From Albugo candida (lineage: Eukaryota; Oomycota; Peronosporomycetes; Albuginales), in NCBI GenBank assembly GCA_040437565.1, contig JBDOQK010000049.1, positions 124,001-188,000 on the forward strand: a stretch of 64,000 nt of DNA, written 5' to 3'. Below are positions 57,070 to 64,000 of this stretch, in pieces. A program made the translations under genes and the position numbers. Within the stretch, counting starts at the first letter, position 1. Every line of letters starts with the position of its first letter. Below the pieces are notes generated by a model. The model searched no databases. It was not told the origin of the DNA and worked only from the letters and a program-made list of their open reading frames with translations.

Positions 57070-57932
57070 ATGGAGGAACACGACTTCGAGCTCGCCGCTC
57101 CAGCAGGTAGTCTCTCATCAGGCGATTCTACCTCCGAGAGCAAGCAGCATATGGGTTCAGCCCCCAGCGGCGGTAGAGTAGATTCTTTACGAAGGCCTAG
57201 GGAAGGCTTTTGCAGTAGAAAACGTATCGGACTGAAAATAAATGCCGATTTGAATGTGGCGTCTGATAGCAGTCTCACAGACAAGCCGTCTGAAGCAAGT
57301 GTTGGAGATCACGCACATCAAAGTAGAGACACTACTGATACTCCTTGGTGGATCATGGAATACCAGTGTCCTCCACCAGGTCATCTCGGTGCGCATAGTG
57401 TCGATGTGCCTTTGGTTCAGCAGATTTCGGATGCACCCGCTATCACGGCTTTACAAAAGGGATTTCACGTCAGAGGACTCATAAAGACTGAGACACAAAA
57501 TCGCTTGACCACGGAACAATCGCTGGATATTCATCCCTATAGCAGCTATAGTAACTATCGATGCGCTTGGAGCTGAGTAATGATTCGTACTGAGATTTTT
57601 TTGTAGAACACAGCCCAGGTCAAAAGCGAAAGTTTGGAGCGACTGAAAAGGGAGAGGAGCTCAATAGTCCATCCATAATAGCTTCAAAAGAGCTCAAGCA
57701 CTGTCATCTCACAAGCAGGTCGGTCACTGCGATTGTCTTCCACACACTTTCTATAAGCTTTCATTTCAGTTGCCAGATGTTAGAGACGCCACCGCTCAAT
57801 GATGTGAAAGGCGATTTATTCCCTGATTTAACAATCATAACTCCGACTAAAGGAGCCATCGCAATTAAGGAAGCCGACACCCGGACTGCAGATGGACCCA
57901 AATCCACACATAATTTGGCGCGAACGATTTGA
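57070..57932 (+). CDS. Unknown disordered protein, three exons
   Basis: Exons 57070-57550, 57607-57718 and 57770-57932; introns 56 and 51 bp, GT-AG with consistent phases; 251 aa. The protein is Ser/Thr/Pro/His-rich with one order-promoting patch (TPWWIMEYQCPPPGH, about residue 95) and a basic PGQKRKFG motif after the first intron that could be a nuclear localisation signal. It ends TIITPTKGAIAIKEA. I do not recognise the family. It lies head-to-head with the TPR-IQ-LRR gene (about 170 bp) and tail-to-tail with the ARID gene (110 bp). Confidence 0.65.
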
Positions 57933-58042
57933 ATCCGACTTCAATATCTGACATTTCATATAATGACTGCAAAGCTTGCAAAGACCAAGAGCTCTGATAA
58001 GGGAATAGCATCTGATCCGACCTCTGATGCTGACGGAATGGA

Positions 58043-60052
58043 TCATCTCCATATCTGTCTGAGCAGAGTATTCAGTAGCTTTGCGACTTGATCGGAGCTC
58101 GAGCAAGCCAATTGTACCAAATCTTTCCTCAACGGCCAAAGGAATGGGTTCATTTCCGAGCAGTTTGATAAATTCAATAGAGTACCACCGGCCATACGCT
58201 GTAGCTTTTCTTGTTGCGTCTGGTTTGAAGATATCGATAAGAGCATCATAATTCGAGAGAGGCAAGAAGGATGCTTTCCAATTGCTACTTTGACTTTTCG
58301 ATCCAGTTTTGAAAGATGATACAGCACACATAGCGCTGCCTGGCTGATCTCCCAGTCGATAGCTTCAGCTTCTGCATTCCATGTTGGTTCCGTCCAAGCG
58401 TGCCGACTACCATGAAGCCGCTCTTTTGCATTTCGAGTGTAGGAAAATACCCTTCCAGGCTCAAATGTATCGACGGGAAGACCGTCTTTTTCCCACGGCG
58501 TACGCCATGTTTTGTGTCTTTTTGAGCCAAAACTTTCAATCTGCTCATTACTCATCACGCCATATTCCATTTCTTCGCTTTCAGAGGAAGTGCAGTCCAT
58601 ATCCAATGTTTCATTCTCTAGCGGATCAAAGCGTCGACGTTTTCGACTCGGAAACATTGTATGAGAACAAGCAACGAGCACGACGATACAGTCGATGAAA
58701 GTTGTTTGTTCTACTGTTTTGCTTGTCTGCAACGCATCATGGAGCATGGAGTTCTGAGCGATCGCCCAGAGAATATTCAATACGCGGAGAACAGTATCTT
58801 TGCTTGCACGTGAGCTCTGATACACCCCAGCAGTCTGGCTTAATTGATCCGCCAAGAGTGCATGCAGTTGTTGTAGTAGGTACTCAAGAGGCAGAATTCC
58901 TTCGCCTTCATACAGCTGCAAAGCTACAGGCTTGGTCACGTTTCTCCATGAAGATTGATGCGCACTGTGAATAGGATTCAGCTGATAAAAATCAATTCGT
59001 CGGGTCACGCGTCCAAGAATGTCCAGTGCGTACTGACTTGGGATTTCCAGTTCGGCTTGTGATGTTTTTATCAAACCTATGCAGTACATCATGATGTCGG
59101 AGTGTTCTGCCACCGGCTTTTCGTTCTCTTTGGAGGTCAGCACGAGATTCCGAATGATATTGAGAATGACGAGCGCCTTGTGGTCCAGAATCGCTCGGTC
59201 TTGGATAGTTGTACTCAAATTTAGACACTTGACTTGACCATTCCACTGCGAAAATTCATCCTCAGCCTTCTTCCATGGGAAGATGGGTGCCTCACATTGT
59301 TCCAATTGCCGACACAATGCGTCGAGAAGGCCCGGAACAAGATATACAAACAGGATGGGACTGTCATCACCACGTCCATGTTGACTTCTGCAGGATAAAA
59401 TAACAAGTGCATGTAGAGCCCTGGCTACCTCGCAGGGAACATTTGAGTCCAGAGCTAAAACTAGGCTGTGGAACGCTCCAAGATCAGCGTGCATTCGCCA
59501 CTGAGACTTAAGCCGTTTTGAGGAATCCGGTAGAGGTGTGCCGCAAGCGTTGGGGGCTTCCTGAAGCTCGATTGAAGTCGCGATTCGCTCCAATTTGTCA
59601 TCTTTACTGGGATCCTCACATGTATGATCACCTGTAATTAATGATGTACCCGTATAAATCGGTTTTCCTGTAGAACCGAATATCTGATGTCGAGCAAATT
59701 GCTCGAAATGCGAATGGAATATTGACGCAATTCGAGACAAACTGATTCCGTCTTTGTACAGCGCTGAAAAGTTCTTTTGTAATAAATCCCTCCAAAATGA
59801 CGTTCTGCTTGTTTTGTTTATGCCATCATTCGCCTGAAAGGCTTCATATATGGCAATCCAATCGACAGGAAGCAATCGCGTTGTGCCTTTTAAATGAGTT
59901 GGGAGCGATTGGAGAGTTTTATAAGAATTGATGGATTTGAGGTATTCCAAATAGTCAGAAAGTATAAGTTCTTTTCCCGCATTTTTATGGCAGTTTGATC
60001 GAAGGTGAGCAATAACTTTTGCTGAAGACGAAGCCGTCGCAACATCATTCAT
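58043..60052 (-). CDS. ARID/armadillo protein, ARID2/RSC9-like chromatin remodeller subunit
   Basis: 669 aa in one exon, ATG at 60052. Residues about 27-125 fit an ARID DNA-binding domain: LSDYLEYLKSI, SLPTHLKGTTRLLPVDWIAIYEAF, then the second half to SIFHSHFEQFARHQIF, with the spacing of hydrophobic helices expected, although the usual Gly-Gly is replaced. Armadillo-like helices follow (ARALHALVILSC; LDHKALVILNIIRNLVL; YALDILGRVTRR; VLRVLNILWAIAQN; MAGGTLLNLSNC). A basic RKRRR patch near residue 465 may be nuclear targeting. ARID followed by ARM repeats is the layout of ARID2/BAF200 and RSC9, subunits of PBAF/RSC SWI/SNF complexes. No RFX domain is visible. Assignment is by layout and pattern. 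Confidence 0.7.
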   Translation of the reverse strand: MNDVATASSSAKVIAHLRSNCHKNAGKELILSDYLEYLKSINSYKTLQSLPTHLKGTTRLLPVDWIAIYEAFQANDGINKTSRTSFWRDLLQKNFSALYKDGISLSRIASIFHSHFEQFARHQIFGSTGKPIYTGTSLITGDHTCEDPSKDDKLERIATSIELQEAPNACGTPLPDSSKRLKSQWRMHADLGAFHSLVLALDSNVPCEVARALHALVILSCRSQHGRGDDSPILFVYLVPGLLDALCRQLEQCEAPIFPWKKAEDEFSQWNGQVKCLNLSTTIQDRAILDHKALVILNIIRNLVLTSKENEKPVAEHSDIMMYCIGLIKTSQAELEIPSQYALDILGRVTRRIDFYQLNPIHSAHQSSWRNVTKPVALQLYEGEGILPLEYLLQQLHALLADQLSQTAGVYQSSRASKDTVLRVLNILWAIAQNSMLHDALQTSKTVEQTTFIDCIVVLVACSHTMFPSRKRRRFDPLENETLDMDCTSSESEEMEYGVMSNEQIESFGSKRHKTWRTPWEKDGLPVDTFEPGRVFSYTRNAKERLHGSRHAWTEPTWNAEAEAIDWEISQAALCVLYHLSKLDRKVKVAIGKHPSCLSRIMMLLSISSNQTQQEKLQRMAGGTLLNLSNCSEMNPFLWPLRKDLVQLACSSSDQVAKLLNTLLRQIWR

Positions 60053-60812
60053 TATGTGCTACCTTATTTACATTAGTGTGGATCACTCCAAATTGTGTGG
60101 TATCCGATGCAAAATGTGACCAAATATCTATCCTTCTTGCTGTCTACTCGATTTTACTGAATTGAATGAGATCTCATTTACCCGCCAGTACAACCTTACT
60201 CTTAAGTGCTGAGTTTTGAACGTTATGGGATCGATACTCAAACTCTGCATCTTTATACAACACATTTTTTGTGGTATCCTTGATATGACTGCCTACAATT
60301 ATCGATCTGACATCCTGAATACCTAAATCGCTGATACAAAGCATTGATTGACTCTTGAAGGTAGTGCTGGAGAGCAGACCTTCATTAATATAACATTCTA
60401 AAGGACTGCAAAGATATAAAGGAGTCATATGAGATCACTGTCAAAGATTAGCAATTGGCCAATTCGAATTTTCACGATTGCTGTGTGTCATTCTTTCCAG
60501 ACAGAAGATTTCATATCCACAAATTCTTAATATTAGAAAATCATTACAAAGGGGATCACGATCACACCTCAAAGTTCTAATCACAATACAGATTGTGAAA
60601 GACTCATTCAGTTTTAGTGCTGTGACCCGCCAAACTATCAGCTGTCAGGTGGATGTTTGATTCTCGTACACACGCATGTCATTTATACAGCCCATGTTAA
60701 CAGCGGCATCCACTACTGGTATATGCATATAATAAGCAATTATTTGCAGCAACTTCGCTTTCTTCTGTAATAATACTACAGTATTAACTTGTCTGTACCG
60801 GATTTTAGTACT
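60053..60812. other. Intergenic region
   Basis: No supported gene. A minus-strand ATG frame of 84 codons (60174-60428) has no domain. The stretch probably contains the ARID promoter and the 3' flank of UNC119. Confidence 0.45.
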
Positions 60813-62068
60813 GAGCTGTAAAGAGTTCGACTTGAATGATGCAAGGCTATGAGATGTTACAAGTCACATGATGCGAGGCGCAAACGATAAAGAATGTCAT
60901 ATCATAGCCTGCCAGTTTATTGACTCAAATTTGAACAGATACTATACGAATTAAAATTGCCAATTGCATCCTAATAACACATACCAGATTTGTTTCCCGC
61001 ATGTGATACTATCCGCTAGTCATGATGACATCACTCATAATCATGCTCTTTCGACCATGTGACCGCTTTGCTCGCGCAATATTTTGCGCTTTTCGGTTCA
61101 GAGTGCTCATTAAGCTTCATAGTTTTAGTCCCTCCGTAATCATCAGCATCGTCGTAAGATCGCTTTGACTGGGCCACATCTTCAGCGATGTACTTGTACT
61201 CGGCTTTATTATGCATAATCATTTTACTTCCTACAAAATAAAACGAATCCGATGATGTTGCATATGGGTGTAAAACAATATTTCGTATCAATTCCTCATC
61301 TAGTGGAGGAACGGAATAGATCGTTTCCCATGTGTTGACACTTCCCGGTATACAGAAACCAAATGTGAAATCAAAGCTCTTAATGATTTTNNNNNNNNNN
61401 NNNNNNNNNNNNNNNNNNNNNNNNNNNNNNNNNNNNNNNNNNNNNNNNNNNNNNNNNNNNNNNNNNNNNNNNNNNNNNNNNNNNNNNNNNGAGCTGTAAA
61501 GAGTTCGACTTGAATGATGCAAGGCTATGAGATGTTACAAGTCACATGATGCGAGGCGCAAACGATAAAGAATGTCATATCATAGCCTGCCAGTTTATTG
61601 ACTCAAATTTGAACAGATACTATACGAATTAAAATTGCCAATTGCATCCTAATAACACATACCAGATTTGTTTCCCGCATGTGATACTATCCGCTAGTCA
61701 TGATGACATCACTCATAATCATGCTCTTTCGACCATGTGACCGCTTTGCTCGCGCAATATTTTGCGCTTTTCGGTTCAGAGTGCTCATTAAGCTTCATAG
61801 TTTTAGTCCCTCCGTAATCATCAGCATCGTCGTAAGATCGCTTTGACTGGGCCACATCTTCAGCGATGTACTTGTACTCGGCTTTATTATGCATAATCAT
61901 TTTACTTCCTACAAAATAAAACGAATCCGATGATGTTGCATATGGGTGTAAAACAATATTTCGTATCAATTCCTCATCTAGTGGAGGAACGGAATAGATC
62001 GTTTCCCATGTGTTGACACTTCCCGGTATACAGAAACCAAATGTGAAATCAAAGCTCTTAATGATTTT
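60813..62068. repeat. False tandem duplication around a gap (578 bp)
   Basis: 60813-61390 equals 61491-62068 across 100 N (61391-61490). This is an unmerged contig overlap that gives a spurious partial second UNC119 C-terminus at 61031-61390. Confidence 0.9.
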
Positions 62069-62471
62069 GTCTCGGAAATAATGTCGTTCAATCATACGAA
62101 GTCCTCGAATTTCTTCATTTCCGACCGAAAATTTGAGCTTTGTCACAATCGACGGAAGCCGCAGCACATCTTCAGAGAAATCATATCGGATCGTTCGATA
62201 TTTTGATTCTCTATCGAGCGTGAAACTGCTGCCAGGTATGGCACTCCGAGCATCGTCTTTGCCGATTTTAAAGAATTTTCGCTTGGATTCGTAATCAGCA
62301 ATGGAAAATCGGAGAAACTTGATGCCGTAAGTATTCGCATCCAACGAGCATAGGAATTCTACTCGATTTCACTCATAGCCGTAGTAAAGAATTTAAAGAA
62401 GAGATCCTCGTACCTTTAGTTGGAGCCGTTAAGCGCAACACATCTTCAGGTGTGTAAGATTGTCCAGACAT
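61709..62471 (-). CDS. UNC119: UNC119 family lipid-binding chaperone
   Basis: Exon 1 is 62471-62414 and exon 2 is 62358-61709, with a 55-bp GT-AG intron; 235 aa, close to the usual 240. The family hallmarks follow in order: [98 protein letters not shown] and MHNKAEY. UNC119 has the PDE-delta immunoglobulin-like fold that binds myristoylated cargo and delivers it to cilia or flagella and membranes. The C-terminal 60 residues extend beyond the family core and are charged. A start inside exon 2 would lose the conserved EDVL segment, so the two-exon model is preferred. Confidence 0.93.
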
Positions 62472-62844
62472 TATCCGGCACTCGACGTATGATATGATCC
62501 TAAACAGCCGCACACAAGGGGTACATCAGAAATGCAAGCACTGACTGTTCAGAATCATCAAATAGGAAGCGACTCTGTGGCATCTCGAATCGATACTTTT
62601 GTGCGTAAATACTATACTATTAATGATATTGCTCTAAGTGTGCGTTTCGACACATTTGCTATAGCTCATAGTCAATTATAGCTCATCATATACTTGTATT
62701 GCATCTTGCTTTATGTTCTTCATCCTCTCATCCAGATGCATCGATGAAGATGCTGAGTCAAGATGCGGTGTCTGAATAACTCAATGTGGACATCCTTATT
62801 TTAGGTTCGATAGGTAGCAAATGTAATTTTTACCAATTATTAAT

Positions 62845-64000
<1,156 letters not shown>

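Noticed and set aside
61031-61390. Second UNC119 gene
   Set aside because: Identical to 61709-62068 and bounded by a gap; treated as a contig overlap.

Overview
This is a nuclear genomic window from a eukaryote, most likely a plant-pathogenic oomycete. An Albugo-type white rust would fit, but genus is an inference. The evidence is: compact genes 20-200 bp apart; many GT-AG introns of only 48-66 bp; a Crinkler (CRN) effector with the oomycete LYLAK-type header and HVLVVVP motif; and Ty1/copia and Ty3/gypsy relics of the oomycete kind. Several genes are typical of organisms with cilia or flagella (UNC119, a CSPP1-like coiled coil, a prominin-like protein).

Layout. 1-7.0 kb is gene-dense: prominin-like 5-TM protein, CSPP-like coiled-coil protein, C1/VPS9 protein. 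About 7.0-32.6 kb is gene-poor and repeat-rich. It holds a MULE-like element with transposase remnants, long-TIR non-autonomous elements, a tRNA-derived SINE, a CRN gene with a second damaged inverted copy, a DDE_3 transposase relic, a Ty3/gypsy chromovirus relic and a Ty1/copia relic. From 32.65 kb to the end the window is again gene-dense: GPN1 GTPase, oligopeptidase B, two small unknown genes, a 1.2 kaa two-TM protein, ARPC4, a cytochrome b5-domain protein, an ankyrin protein, a HEAT-repeat protein, a TPR-IQ-LRR protein, an unknown gene, an ARID/ARM (ARID2/RSC9-like) protein, UNC119, and RNF113/CWC24, which runs off the right edge.

Assembly caution. There are 14 gaps, each exactly 100 N. 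At nine of them the sequence ending at the left edge of the gap is the same sequence that begins earlier and restarts at the right edge. These are unmerged overlapping contig ends, some carrying one heterozygous SNP, not biological tandem duplications. They split or duplicate the HEAT, TPR-IQ-LRR, UNC119, oligopeptidase B and CRN genes, and they create a chimeric HEAT-LRR reading frame. When the overlap at 54.7-56.5 kb is collapsed, the TPR and IQ-LRR reading frames become one three-exon gene.

How the genes relate. The conserved genes are ordinary housekeeping functions (splicing, RNA polymerase assembly, actin nucleation, chromatin remodelling, Rab5 activation, lipidated-cargo trafficking) in divergent and convergent pairs with no operon logic. 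The accessory biology is in the repeat block, where a CRN effector lies directly downstream, on the same strand, of a DDE_3 transposase remnant, and both have been copied together.
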